This document shows, piece by piece, positions 55,637 to 64,000 of a DNA stretch of 64,000 nt (the first letter of the stretch is position 1; every line of letters begins with the position of its first letter). The notes beneath the pieces are model-generated. The model was not told the origin of the DNA, ran no database searches, and saw nothing but the letters and a program-made list of their open reading frames with translations. A program made the position numbers and the translations under genes. The DNA is from Comamonas sp. GB3 AK4-5 (GTDB lineage Bacteria > Pseudomonadota > Gammaproteobacteria > Burkholderiales > Burkholderiaceae_C), in the NCBI RefSeq assembly GCF_041320665.1, contig NZ_CP166730.1, positions 124,001 through 188,000 of the forward strand, read 5' to 3'.

Positions 55637-56926
55637 ATGGCGCCTGCTGCCCGGCCCGCCACTTTCCCCTACAGTCGCACCGTGACCTCTAGCTTGCCCC
55701 CTTCCATGCCCAGTACCGCAGCGCCGGTAGCGTCTCCCGTGCCTGGGGCGGGCACGGCGAGTCCGGTGGCGGGCGTGACGCAGACGGTCCCGACGCCGGC
55801 CGTATTCAGCGTGCCCGGCGTGTCTGGGGTGGCCGCTGCTGCCCAGGTGGCGCCGATTCTGGCGGCTGCCCAGGCGGCGCTGGCCAGCCAGGTCAATCTC
55901 TCGCCCCAGGCGCAGCAGGCCATCAAGGCCGAGGCCTTTGCCCAATTGGTGGCCCAGCTGGTGCAGCAAATCCAGGGCAGCAATGTGCAGCAGCCAGCCA
56001 ACTGGCCGGCCGGGGGCGTGACGCCCCAGTGGCAGGCCCTGCTGCAGGCCCTGGTGCAACAGGCATCGGCCGGCCAGCCCCTGCCCCAGCAACTGGTCAG
56101 TGCCCAGTCCTGGCCATCGACCCTGGTGCAGACCGTGCTGCAGAACCTGGGCGCCGGGGCCCCGCCGGCCCCATCACCACAGGTGCCGGCCCAGCCTCCG
56201 CCTTCGTTGACGGCGCAGCTGCCCGCTGCAGCGGGCAACGCGGTGCCGCCAGGCAGCGGGCCAGCCGGCATGCTGCGCCCGGCTCTGCCGCCGTTGCAGA
56301 ACTGGCTGGTGCAGCAAGGCGTGTTGCAGGGGCCAGATGGTGACCGGGCCTTCACGCTGACGCTGCGCGTGCCCGTGGCCTGGGCCCAGGCGCAAAGCGT
56401 GCTGGGCCAGGCGCTGGGTGCGCAGCCTGCAGCCAGCCCGGCCTTGCTGGGCGGTGGCAGCGGCCCATTGGGAGCAGGCAGCGCATTGGGGGCGTTGCTG
56501 CTGCCCTATGGCAGCAGCGTCCAGCCCTTGGCCAACACCAGCTTTGGTTTGGTATTGCAGCCCCAGGGCCTGCCTGCTGCCCAGGCGCAGGCCATGCGCA
56601 CCAGTGCCGTGCTGCAGCTGGAGTTTCAGCCGCTGCCCAATGCGGCGGCCAGTGCGGCCCAGCAATCGGTGGCTGCCGCCCTGCTGCCCGCCGGCATGCT
56701 GCCGCAAGAGGCCTACCAGGCCTTGCTGGCGCGCGGCGGCGATCCCTGGCTGCACATGGCCCAGCAACAAGCCAGCGGCCAGTTGCCACGCGAGCGCCAG
56801 CACCATGGTGAGGGCCAGCAATGCGACCGCGCCGGCTGCCAGTATCAGGGCCGGGCCGAATGTGCCCAGCCGTTTTGCGCCGAGATGAACAGCATCTGGG
56901 CGGCGGATAGGGCGGGGAGACGGTGA
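55637..56926 (+). CDS. FliK-like (flagellar hook-length control-related) orphan protein
   Basis: 429 residues, very rich in Ala, Gln and Pro, especially 1-250 (VQQPANWPAGGVTPQWQALL). This low-complexity N-terminal region followed by a more ordered part (QLEFQPLPNAA-type strand, about 330-360) resembles FliK-type proteins. The last 45 residues are different: C-x3-G-x3-C and QPFC spaced within CQYQGRAECAQPFCAEM, suggesting a conserved metal- or disulfide-binding tail. No flagellar genes are adjacent, so a flagellar role is unproven. The exact start is uncertain; MPSTAAPVAS further in is an alternative. Confidence 0.6.
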   Translation: MAPAARPATFPYSRTVTSSLPPSMPSTAAPVASPVPGAGTASPVAGVTQTVPTPAVFSVPGVSGVAAAAQVAPILAAAQAALASQVNLSPQAQQAIKAEAFAQLVAQLVQQIQGSNVQQPANWPAGGVTPQWQALLQALVQQASAGQPLPQQLVSAQSWPSTLVQTVLQNLGAGAPPAPSPQVPAQPPPSLTAQLPAAAGNAVPPGSGPAGMLRPALPPLQNWLVQQGVLQGPDGDRAFTLTLRVPVAWAQAQSVLGQALGAQPAASPALLGGGSGPLGAGSALGALLLPYGSSVQPLANTSFGLVLQPQGLPAAQAQAMRTSAVLQLEFQPLPNAAASAAQQSVAAALLPAGMLPQEAYQALLARGGDPWLHMAQQQASGQLPRERQHHGEGQQCDRAGCQYQGRAECAQPFCAEMNSIWAADRAGRR

Positions 56927-57048
56927 CACCCCCCTGAGGCACTACGTGCCTTCCCCCCGCTCTCGCGTCGCTGCGCTCGCGGGCAGGGGGACGACAGCCT
57001 CGCTGCGAGGCGGCTCTTGCTCGCTGTCTCTGGTTGGGGGCGGTGCGA
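56927..57048 (+). repeat. 3'-end repeat, copy 7, after the FliK-like gene
   Basis: Immediately after the TGA stop: cacccccctgaggcactacg, tgccttccccccgctctcgc, gtcgctgcgctcgcgggcag, ggggacgacagcctcgctgc, gaggcggctcttgctcgctg. The longest copy; its centre has an extra hairpin from an inverted ctcgcg/cgcgag-type arm. Confidence 0.86.
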
Positions 57049-57103
57049 GCGCTGTGCCGGGGGCAGCGCTTTTTGGTAGGTCCGAACGAGGCGCTATGAG
57101 CGC

Positions 57104-57835
57104 TTAAAAACTTCCTGTGAACTGGTAGCGCGAGGCGGGGTGCCACAGCGCCGATACCGAGGCAACCTGGCCTTGCGAGTGGGTGCGTCGGCGCAGCACC
57201 AGGCAGGGTTCCTGGGCTTCCATGCGCAGCAGCTCGGCCATTTCTGCGCTGGGCATGCCGGCCTCGATGGAGAACTCCACCCCTTGCAACGGCGCCACGC
57301 GCATCAGGTAGGCGTTGGGGGTCTGGCTGGCAAAGTCCTGCGACAGGTAGTCGGGCGCCACGGCGGGGTTGACGTAGCGATCTTCCAGCTGGATGGGTAG
57401 ATCGTTTTCGTAGTGCACGACCACCGAATGGAACAAGGTGTGCGGCAGCTCCAGCTTGAATTCGTGCATCAGCGCGGGCTCGGCCTTGCAGCGTTCCAGC
57501 CGCTGCAGCTCACCGCGGTGCAGATGGCCGCGTGCCGCGATCTCGTCCGCAATATTGCGCAGCTGCACCAGGGTGGACTGGTATTTGTGCTGGGCCACAA
57601 ACGTGCCCGATCCCTGGACCCGCGTCAGTGTCTGGTCGTCGCTGAGTTCGCGCAGCGCGCGGTTCACCGTCATGCGTGCCACGCCGAACTGCTTGGCCAG
57701 CGCGGCCTCGCTGGGGATGGCCTGGCCCTGTTGCCACTGCCCGCTTTGAATTTGCTGCAGCACATAGTCCTTGATGCGCTGGAATGCAGGGGCTGCGGCA
57801 GAGGGCGATGGGTCAGGTTGAGAAGGCGGACGCAT
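57104..57835 (-). CDS. hutC: Histidine utilisation repressor HutC
   Basis: 243 residues, GntR family, HutC subfamily. Winged helix at about 15-80 (AFQRIKDYVLQQIQSGQWQQ, GVARMTVNRALRELSDDQTL, VQGSGTFVAQ). The UTRA effector domain (about 95-240) includes ALMHEFKLELPHTLFHSVVV, ENDLPIQLEDRYVNPAVAPD and ends RYQFTGSF. HutC is released from DNA by urocanate. It is divergent from hutU across 178 bp holding two candidate operators. The start at 57835 (MRPPSQP) was preferred. Confidence 0.95.
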   Translation of the reverse strand: MRPPSQPDPSPSAAAPAFQRIKDYVLQQIQSGQWQQGQAIPSEAALAKQFGVARMTVNRALRELSDDQTLTRVQGSGTFVAQHKYQSTLVQLRNIADEIAARGHLHRGELQRLERCKAEPALMHEFKLELPHTLFHSVVVHYENDLPIQLEDRYVNPAVAPDYLSQDFASQTPNAYLMRVAPLQGVEFSIEAGMPSAEMAELLRMEAQEPCLVLRRRTHSQGQVASVSALWHPASRYQFTGSF

Positions 57836-57899
57836 AGGGTTTGTCAGGAGCAGAAAGTGGTCGCAGGAGATTGACGTTGCCCGCAAGTGAATCACAGAA

Positions 57900-57947
57900 T
57901 TGGTATAGACAACTTATGAATTTTCAATTGTTTGTTGTATGTATCAG
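57900..57947. promoter_or_regulatory. Two HutC-operator-like sites between hutC and hutU
   Basis: ttggtatagacaactt (57900-57915) is a near-palindrome resembling HutC sites such as TTGTATAGACAA. A second, weaker match ttgttgtatgtatcag (57932-57947) follows, centred about 32 bp from the first. Both lie in the divergent region and could repress hutC and hutU together. Confidence 0.6.
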
Positions 57948-58013
57948 TTTGGTCCGGGCAGGCACGCCGCTTTCGTCGCCTGACAAGCCAAACCGCTTTG
58001 CCACCTTTCTCTG

Positions 58014-59741
58014 ATGGACACCACCATGAACGCCAATGACGCCATCCTCCACACCGATCCCCGTTACGACGCCAGCCGCGTGATCCGTGCCCCCCGTGGC
58101 AATACCCTGCATTGCAAAAACTGGCTGGCCGAAGCCGCCTACCGCATGCTGCAAAACAATCTGGACCCCGATGTGGCCGAGAACCCCAAGGCCCTGGTGG
58201 TCTACGGGGGCATAGGCCGTGCGGCGCGCAACTGGGCCTGCTTTGACGAGATCCTGGCCCAGCTGAAAAAGCTGGAGGCCGACGAGTCGCTGCTGATCCA
58301 GTCCGGCAAGCCCGTGGGTGTGTTCAAAACCCATGCCGATGCACCGCGCGTGCTGCTGGCCAACTCCAATCTGGTGCCCAAATGGGCCACCTGGGAGAAG
58401 TTCAACGAGCTGGACCAGAAGGGCCTGTTCATGTACGGCCAGATGACGGCGGGCAGCTGGATTTACATCGGCAGCCAGGGCATTGTGCAAGGCACGTTCG
58501 AGACCTTTGTCGAGGCCGGTCGCCAGCACTACAACAACGACCTCACAGGCAAATGGATTCTCACCGCCGGCCTGGGCGGCATGGGCGGTGCCCAGCCCCT
58601 GGCCGCCACGCTGGCCGGTGCCTGCTCGCTGAACATCGAGTGCAAGCAATCCAGCATCGACTTCCGCCTGCGCACCCGCTATGTGGACAAGCAGGCCAAG
58701 GATATTGATGACGCGCTGGCGCTGATCAAGCACCACACAGGCCGGGGCGAGGCGGTCTCCATCGCCCTGCTGGGCAATGCCGCCGAGGTGCTGCCCGAGC
58801 TGGTCAAGCGCGCCAAGGCGGAGGGCCCCCGCCCCGACATCGTGACCGACCAGACCTCGGCCCACGACCTGGTCAACGGCTACCTGCCCGTGGGCTGGAC
58901 CGTGGTGCAATGGGAGGCTGCAGCGGCCGATCCTGCCCAGCACGCCAGGCTCACCAAAGCCGCAGCCCAAAGCTGTGCCCAGCATGTGCAAGCCATGCTG
59001 GACTTCCAGGCCATGGGCATTCCCACGGTGGATTACGGCAACAACATCCGCCAGGTGGCCCTGGATGAAGGCGTGAAAAACGCCTTCGACTTCCCTGGCT
59101 TTGTGCCGGCCTATATCCGCCCGCTGTTCTGTGAAGGCAAGGGCCCGTTCCGTTGGGTGGCCCTGTCCGGCGACCCCGAAGATATTTACAAGACCGACGC
59201 CAAGATCAAGGAATTGTTCCCCGAGAATAAGCACACACATCGCTGGCTGGAAATGGCCCGTGAGCGTATCGCTTTTCAGGGACTGCCTTCACGCATCTGC
59301 TGGTTGGGCCTGGGCGAGCGCCACAAGGCGGCCCTGGCCTTTAACGAGATGGTGAAAAACGGCGAGCTCAAAGCACCCATCGTCATCGGTCGCGACCACC
59401 TGGACTGCGGCTCCGTGGCCAGCCCCAACCGTGAAACCGAAGCCATGAAAGACGGCACCGATGCCGTCTCCGACTGGCCGCTCTTGAACGCCCTGCTCAA
59501 CACCGCAGGTGGCGCCACCTGGGTCAGCCTGCACCACGGCGGTGGTGTGGGCATGGGCTACTCCCAGCACTCGGGCGTGGTCATCGTCGCCGATGGCACG
59601 GAGGAAGCCGCGAGGCGCCTGGGCCGCGTGCTGTGGAACGACCCGGCGACCGGTGTGATGCGCCATGCCGATGCGGGTTATGACATTGCCGTGGAAGCCT
59701 CCAAGCGCCATGGTTTGAACCTGCCGATGGTGGGGGAGTGA
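58014..59741 (+). CDS. hutU: Urocanate hydratase
   Basis: 575 residues, an NAD+-containing hydratase (EC 4.2.1.49), step two of histidine degradation (urocanate to imidazolone propionate). The NAD-binding signature [20 protein letters not shown] is near residues 184-203. The catalytic-cysteine segment [16 protein letters not shown] and [17 protein letters not shown] are strongly conserved. It is the first gene of the plus-strand hut genes. The start at 58014 is used; ATG 58026 is in frame. Confidence 0.97.
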   Translation: MDTTMNANDAILHTDPRYDASRVIRAPRGNTLHCKNWLAEAAYRMLQNNLDPDVAENPKALVVYGGIGRAARNWACFDEILAQLKKLEADESLLIQSGKPVGVFKTHADAPRVLLANSNLVPKWATWEKFNELDQKGLFMYGQMTAGSWIYIGSQGIVQGTFETFVEAGRQHYNNDLTGKWILTAGLGGMGGAQPLAATLAGACSLNIECKQSSIDFRLRTRYVDKQAKDIDDALALIKHHTGRGEAVSIALLGNAAEVLPELVKRAKAEGPRPDIVTDQTSAHDLVNGYLPVGWTVVQWEAAAADPAQHARLTKAAAQSCAQHVQAMLDFQAMGIPTVDYGNNIRQVALDEGVKNAFDFPGFVPAYIRPLFCEGKGPFRWVALSGDPEDIYKTDAKIKELFPENKHTHRWLEMARERIAFQGLPSRICWLGLGERHKAALAFNEMVKNGELKAPIVIGRDHLDCGSVASPNRETEAMKDGTDAVSDWPLLNALLNTAGGATWVSLHHGGGVGMGYSQHSGVVIVADGTEEAARRLGRVLWNDPATGVMRHADAGYDIAVEASKRHGLNLPMVGE

Positions 59742-59852
59742 GATGCACCCCCTGAGCCGCTTCGCGTCGTCCCCCTCTCTGGCGCTGCGCGCCGGAGGGG
59801 GACGGCACCAGCGCGGCGGGGCGGCCCTTGCGCGGTGCCCTGGCATGGGCCG
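59742..59852 (+). repeat. 3'-end repeat, copy 8, after hutU
   Basis: It starts right after the TGA: gatgcaccccctgagccgct, tcgcgtcgtccccctctctg, gcgctgcgcgccggaggggg, acggcaccagcgcggcgggg, cggcccttgcgcggtgccct. The centre differs (two short GC hairpins) but head and tail match. It lies in the 322-bp hutU-hutH gap, which also contains the second repeat at 59919-59957. Nothing else is recognisable there. Confidence 0.85.
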
Positions 59853-59918
59853 CGCTGGTTTTTGCGTCTGTTGGCTTGGATTGCGTCGGTGTGACGCGTT
59901 GGGTTCTCTCTGTCTTAC

Positions 59919-59957
59919 TCCCTCGCCCCTTTGGGGAGAGGGTGGGGGTGAGGGGCC
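59919..59957 (+). repeat. Short intergenic repeat (ctccctcgcccctttgggga...gggtgagggg type)
   Basis: ctccctcgcccctttgggga followed by gagggtgggggtgagggg folds as a strong hairpin (cccctttgggg core). Similar sequence is familiar as a dispersed intergenic repeat in many Proteobacteria. It sits between hutU and hutH and might reduce or stabilise read-through. Confidence 0.6.
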
Positions 59958-60063
59958 TGTCAAGCACAGCGCCATAGATGGCGGACATATCCGTTGCTGA
60001 GCGGCCCCTGCCGCAGCGAATTTCTTCATACCGCGCCGCATTGGCGGCGCCCAAGGAACCAAG

Positions 60064-61596
60064 ATGAACAATCTGCACATTCACCCCGGACAGCTGAGCC
60101 TGGCCGATCTGCGCCACTGCTATGCCCAGCCTGTGAAGCTCACGCTGGACGCCAGTGCCGGCGCAGGTATCGATGCCTCCGTGGCCTGCGTGGAAGCCAT
60201 CATTGCCGAGGGCCGCACGGCCTATGGCATCAACACCGGTTTTGGTCTGCTGGCCTCGACCAAGATTGCCCCCGAAGACCTGGCCAAGCTGCAGCGCTCG
60301 CTGGTGCTGTCCCACGCTGCCGGTGTGGGCGAGCCTTTGGATGACGCCATGGTGCGTTTGATCATGGTGCTCAAGATCAACAGCCTGGCGCGCGGCATTT
60401 CCGGTATTCGCCGCGTCGTTATCGACCATTTGATCGCCCTGGTGAATGCCGGGGTCTATCCGCATATTCCGCTCAAGGGTTCGGTGGGCGCATCGGGTGA
60501 TCTGGCGCCGCTGGCCCATATGTCGCTGGTGTTGCTGGGCGAAAGCCAGGCCCGCTATCGCGGTGAATGGCTGCCCGCCAAGGAAGCGCTGGCCAAGGCC
60601 GGGCTCCAGCCTTTGACGCTGGCCGCCAAGGAGGGCCTGGCCCTGCTCAATGGCACCCAGGTGTCCACGGCCTATGCGCTGCGCGGTCTGTTCGAAGCTG
60701 AAGACCTGCTGGCCGCCGGCCTGGTGTGCGGCAGCCTCAGTGTGGAAGCGCTGCTGGGCTCGCGTCTGCCTTTTGATGCGCGCATTCATGCGGCGCGCGG
60801 GCAGAAGGGCCAGATCGATGCGGCAGCGGCTTACCGTGACCTGCTGACGGCACACAGCGAAGTGGGCCAATCGCATGAGCGCTGCGAAAAAGTGCAAGAC
60901 CCCTATTCCCTGCGCTGCCAGCCCCAGGTCATGGGCGCATGTTTGACCCAGCTGCGCCAGGCCGCCGAGGTGCTGGCGGTGGAGTCCAACGCCGTGTCCG
61001 ACAACCCGCTGGTGTTTGCCGAGCAGGGCGATGTGGTCTCTGGCGGCAATTTCCACGCCGAGCCGGTGGCCATGGCCGCCGACAACCTGGCGCTGGCGCT
61101 GGCCGAAATCGGCGCGCTGTCGGAGCGCCGCATCTCGCTGATGATGGACAAGCATATGTCGCAGCTGCCCCCGTTTCTGGTGGACAACGGCGGGGTCAAC
61201 TCCGGCTTCATGATTGCCCAGGTCACGGCAGCGGCCCTGGCCTGCGACAACATCTCCCTGGCTCATCCCGCCAGCGTGACCAGCCTGCCCACATCGGCCA
61301 ACCAGGAAGACCATGTCTCCATGGCACCCAACGCCGGCAAGCGCCTGTGGGCCATGGCCGAGAACGTGCGCGGCATTCTGGCCATCGAGTGGCTGGGGGC
61401 CTGCCAGGGACTGGACTTCCGCAAGGGCCTGAAGACCTCGCCCAAGCTGGAAACCGCCCGCAGCCTGCTGCGCGCCAGCGTCCCCTACTACCAGGAGGAC
61501 CGCTTTTTTGCCCCGGACATCGAAGTCGCCAGCAGCCTGCTTGCCAGTGGTCAGCTGAACGCCTTGGTTCCCGCCGGGCTGCTCCCCAGCCATTGA
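60064..61596 (+). CDS. hutH: Histidine ammonia-lyase
   Basis: 510 residues (EC 4.3.1.3). It deaminates histidine to urocanate, step one of the pathway. The Ala-Ser-Gly triad that forms the MIO cofactor is at residues 143-145 in [28 protein letters not shown] and QEDHVSMA also match the family. It is separated from hutU by 322 bp but is in the same direction. Confidence 0.97.
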   Translation: MNNLHIHPGQLSLADLRHCYAQPVKLTLDASAGAGIDASVACVEAIIAEGRTAYGINTGFGLLASTKIAPEDLAKLQRSLVLSHAAGVGEPLDDAMVRLIMVLKINSLARGISGIRRVVIDHLIALVNAGVYPHIPLKGSVGASGDLAPLAHMSLVLLGESQARYRGEWLPAKEALAKAGLQPLTLAAKEGLALLNGTQVSTAYALRGLFEAEDLLAAGLVCGSLSVEALLGSRLPFDARIHAARGQKGQIDAAAAYRDLLTAHSEVGQSHERCEKVQDPYSLRCQPQVMGACLTQLRQAAEVLAVESNAVSDNPLVFAEQGDVVSGGNFHAEPVAMAADNLALALAEIGALSERRISLMMDKHMSQLPPFLVDNGGVNSGFMIAQVTAAALACDNISLAHPASVTSLPTSANQEDHVSMAPNAGKRLWAMAENVRGILAIEWLGACQGLDFRKGLKTSPKLETARSLLRASVPYYQEDRFFAPDIEVASSLLASGQLNALVPAGLLPSH

Positions 61597-61685
61597 GACC
61601 CAGCGTGTGACGACAGGCTCGGCGTCCAGGCATGCCCTGGGCCCGGGCCATGCAGCCGCGAAAAAAACCAACACAAGGAGACAAC

Positions 61686-63116
61686 GTGGGAAACGCCTTG
61701 CATAGAAAACTGGGAGCCAGACACATCAACTTTCTGGCATTGGGCTCGGCCATCGGCACGGGGCTGTTCTATGGCGCTGCGGAGGCCATCAAGCAAGCCG
61801 GGCCATCGGTCATCCTGGCCTACATGATTGGTGGTGCGGCCATCTATATGGTGATGCGGGCCCTGGGGGAAATGGTGGTGCACGAGCCGGTCTCCAGCTC
61901 CTTTGGCCACTATGCGGCCGAGTACCTCAGCCCATTGGCCGGCTTTCTGACCGGATGGACCTATGTGCTGGAAATGGTCATCGTGGCCCTGGCCGATATC
62001 ACGGCCTTTGGCATCTATATGAGCTTCTGGTTTCCGGACACGCCGCAGTGGATCTGGGTGCTGGGCGTGGTGGTCATCATCTGCGGCCTGAACCTGTGCC
62101 ATGTGCGTATTTTTGGCGAGATGGAGTTCTGGCTGACGCTGGTGAAAGTCACGGCCATTGTGGCCATGATCGTGGGCGGGGTGGCCATCTTGTTCGCCGG
62201 CATCAAGCTCAACGGCAACAGCGCGCCCAGCCTGGGCAACCTGGTCAACCATGGCGGTTTTTTTGCCAATGGCATACAGGGTTTCATTGCCTCGTTCGCG
62301 GTGGTGATGTTTGCCTACGGCGGCATTGAGATCATCGGCCTCACGGGGAGCGAGGCGCAGCAGCCGGAAAAAGCCATACCCAAGGCCATCAGCGTGATTC
62401 CTGCGCGCATTTTGCTGTTCTATGTGATGACCATCACCGTCATTCTCAGCATCATGCCGTGGACGGAAATCGGCACGCAGGGCAGCCCCTTTGTGCAGAT
62501 CTTCCAGGGTCTGGGCATCCACTCCGCCGCCACGATTCTCAACATCGTCGTCATCACCGCTGCGGTGTCCGCCATCAACAGCGACATCTTTGGCGCCGGC
62601 CGCATGTTGTTTGGCCTGGCCGCGCGCGGCCATGCGCCGCGGGCGTTGACCAAGGTGTCGCGCTTTGGTGTGCCCTGGGTCACGGTGCTGTGCATGAGCC
62701 TGGTGCTGTTGGGCGGGGTGCTGCTGAACTACCTGATCCCCGAGCAAATCTTTTTGCTCATTGCCTCGCTGGCCACCTTTGCCACGGTCTGGGTCTGGCT
62801 GATGATTTTGCTGTCGCAAATTTCCATGCGCCGGCGCCTGTCGGCCCAGGATGTGGCCGCGCTCAAGTACAAGGTGCCGTTCTGGCCGCTGGGTCCGGCC
62901 CTGGCCGTGCTCTTCATGGTCTTTGTGATGGGTGTGCTGGGCTATGTGGAAGCCACGCGCATCTCGCTGTACGTGGGCATTGTGTGGATGGTGTCGCTGT
63001 CGGTGCTGTGGATCTGGGTGGTGCAGCCACGGTTGATGGCGCGCAAGGCCGCCGTATCGGAAGCGCCGCGACACCACGGCCCGTCTGCCGATCTGCTTCA
63101 GCAGGAGGCTTTGTGA
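61686..63116 (+). CDS. Amino acid permease, probable histidine permease (ProY/HutT type)
   Basis: 476 residues from GTG 61686, preceded by aaggagacaac, a much better ribosome-binding site than that of the upstream ATG at 61632. About 12 transmembrane helices of the amino acid-polyamine-organocation family; the first helix contains [20 protein letters not shown], the conserved substrate-binding unwound region, and [20 protein letters not shown] follows. Its place inside the hut genes makes histidine (or urocanate) the likely substrate. The specificity is inferred from context. Confidence 0.88.
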   Translation: MGNALHRKLGARHINFLALGSAIGTGLFYGAAEAIKQAGPSVILAYMIGGAAIYMVMRALGEMVVHEPVSSSFGHYAAEYLSPLAGFLTGWTYVLEMVIVALADITAFGIYMSFWFPDTPQWIWVLGVVVIICGLNLCHVRIFGEMEFWLTLVKVTAIVAMIVGGVAILFAGIKLNGNSAPSLGNLVNHGGFFANGIQGFIASFAVVMFAYGGIEIIGLTGSEAQQPEKAIPKAISVIPARILLFYVMTITVILSIMPWTEIGTQGSPFVQIFQGLGIHSAATILNIVVITAAVSAINSDIFGAGRMLFGLAARGHAPRALTKVSRFGVPWVTVLCMSLVLLGGVLLNYLIPEQIFLLIASLATFATVWVWLMILLSQISMRRRLSAQDVAALKYKVPFWPLGPALAVLFMVFVMGVLGYVEATRISLYVGIVWMVSLSVLWIWVVQPRLMARKAAVSEAPRHHGPSADLLQQEAL

Positions 63117-63715
63117 TGCCGCTGGAAGCGCAAACCATGCACGGCTTTGATTGGCAGCAGATCGTGCCCACGCGCTGGAAAAACGGAGGCGGCAGCACGC
63201 GTGAGATTGCCTGCGGGCCCCGGGGCGCGGGCCTGGACGACTTTGGCTGGCGCATCAGCGTGGCCGAGATTGCAAAGGCAGGCCCGTTCTCCGTCTTCCC
63301 CGGCATAGACCGGCACATCATGCTGCTGGAGGGCGATGGCGTGCAGCTGCACAGCAGTGCAGCAGGCATAGACCATGCGCTTGCGCAGCGCTGGCAGCCT
63401 TTTGCCTTTGCCGGCGATGTGGCGCTTTCCTGCAGCCTGTTGGGTGGACCTTCCACCGACTTCAATGTCATGACCCGGCGCGGCCTGTGGAGCGCCCAGG
63501 TCCAGGTGGTGCAACAAGCCCAGTTGCTGGGTGTCAGCCCGGCCGGCCTGGTCATGGTGTTGCAAGGGCAATGGCGGCGCGCCAGTGCGGCGCCGCCCTT
63601 GCTGCCCGGCCAGGGTTGCTGGTGGTCGGCGTCAGATGCCGGCAGCGGATTGCTGGTGCCGCAATCTGGTGATGCCCGTTTGGTGCATGTGGCACTCCAC
63701 CCGGCCCAGCCTTGA
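63116..63715 (+). CDS. hutD: HutD family protein
   Basis: 199 residues, cupin-like fold. It begins [10 protein letters not shown], with WKNGGGSTREIACGP and WRISVAEIAKAGPFSVFPGI, hallmarks of HutD. HutD is needed for full growth on histidine in Pseudomonas and is proposed to limit Hut activity through binding of a pathway metabolite; its mechanism is not settled. Its ATG overlaps the permease stop (TGATG), showing translational coupling. Confidence 0.93.
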   Translation: MPLEAQTMHGFDWQQIVPTRWKNGGGSTREIACGPRGAGLDDFGWRISVAEIAKAGPFSVFPGIDRHIMLLEGDGVQLHSSAAGIDHALAQRWQPFAFAGDVALSCSLLGGPSTDFNVMTRRGLWSAQVQVVQQAQLLGVSPAGLVMVLQGQWRRASAAPPLLPGQGCWWSASDAGSGLLVPQSGDARLVHVALHPAQP

Positions 63716-63748
63716 GTCCAGGCGCTTCTCACGCTTTACCTGATTGCA

Positions 63749-64000
63749 ATGCATGCTATGAATTTTGAATCTGACCCACACGCTAGCGCCGACGGCCGCT
63801 GGCAGCCCGTGCGCCTGGCCCCTGGCTTGTTTCAGGCCGATCAGGTCGTGGCCGAGCAGGAGCCGGCTTGCATCGTGGTGCAGCAAGGCCGGGTGGTATG
63901 GGTGGGGCCGCAGGCCGCCGTGCCTGCCGCCTATGCCTCGCTGCCCGTGCACGATGGACAGCAAATGCTGGTCACCCCCGGCCTGGTGGACTGCCACACC
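63749..64000 (+). CDS. hutI: Imidazolonepropionase, N-terminal part (continues past window)
   Basis: 84 residues visible before the window ends, starting at ATG 63749 or, as likely, ATG 63758 (MNFESDPHAS). The reading frame shows the amidohydrolase beginning: VVQQGRVVWVGPQAAV, then VTPGLVDCHT, where the metal-binding H-x-H should continue. HutI (EC 3.5.2.7) opens imidazolone propionate in step three. The family call rests on this motif plus the hut gene order, since related amidohydrolases share it. Confidence 0.85.
   Translation, partial: MHAMNFESDPHASADGRWQPVRLAPGLFQADQVVAEQEPACIVVQQGRVVWVGPQAAVPAAYASLPVHDGQQMLVTPGLVDCHT

Noticed and set aside
59743..60000. 85-codon frame between hutU and hutH
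   Set aside because: It translates two dispersed repeats; no ribosome-binding site and repeat-derived composition.

Overview
The window is high-GC bacterial chromosome with a gene set typical of Betaproteobacteria, family Comamonadaceae (Comamonas/Delftia/Acidovorax-like). The pointers are a Bug-type (TctC) solute receptor, a UbiM-like hydroxylase, a GTP-dependent PEP carboxykinase, a homocysteine-methyltransferase module that stands apart from the rest of MetH, and a GC-rich repeat recurring just after stop codons. The genus is an inference. No tRNA, rRNA, CRISPR array, insertion sequence or prophage was recognised, so this reads as core chromosome with niche modules.

Layout. 1-2.9 kb: the tail of a sigma-54-type activator, a GntR/FCD regulator, an IclR regulator and a divergent Bug receptor. 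2.9-8.0 kb: fahA (releases acetoacetate), a UbiM-like flavin hydroxylase on the other strand, and aacS (activates acetoacetate). 8.2-10.1 kb: minC-minD-minE with a strong terminator. 10.1-17.8 kb: two small flavoproteins, dadA with a divergent ArgP-like LysR gene, a TetR gene with no in-frame stop before its terminator, uspA, a metallophosphoesterase, a LysR regulator and a small membrane protein. 18-21.7 kb: pckG, a 50-residue membrane protein and threonine ammonia-lyase.

21.8-35.1 kb is an iron-acquisition island. It holds an AraC regulator, a FepA/CirA-like TonB receptor and a siderophore-interacting reductase on the plus strand, then two tandem sigma factor-FecR-TonB receptor cassettes on the minus strand. 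Fur-box-like palindromes precede four of its transcription units. 35-44.5 kb: an AidB-like acyl-CoA dehydrogenase, a chemoreceptor ending in the CheR/CheB tether DWETF, recQ, a D-2-hydroxyglutarate-dehydrogenase-like flavoprotein, hisC and alkB.

44.5-50.9 kb: soxR diverges from a complete RND efflux operon (adaptor, pump, outer-membrane channel). A SoxR-box-like palindrome fills the 19-bp spacer of the putative promoter. 51-54.1 kb: a D-arginine-dehydrogenase-like (DauA) enzyme, a YkvI-type transporter and an XRE-cupin regulator look like a D-amino-acid module. 54.3-57 kb: the homocysteine half of MetH and an orphan FliK-like protein. 57.1 kb to the end is the histidine-utilisation locus: hutC, then divergent hutU, hutH, a permease gene, hutD and the start of hutI.

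The most unusual pattern is the repeat. Eight copies begin within about ten bases of a stop codon, always oriented like the gene that ends there, and at one gene the repeat supplies the stop codon. This suggests a mobile or selected 3'-end element.
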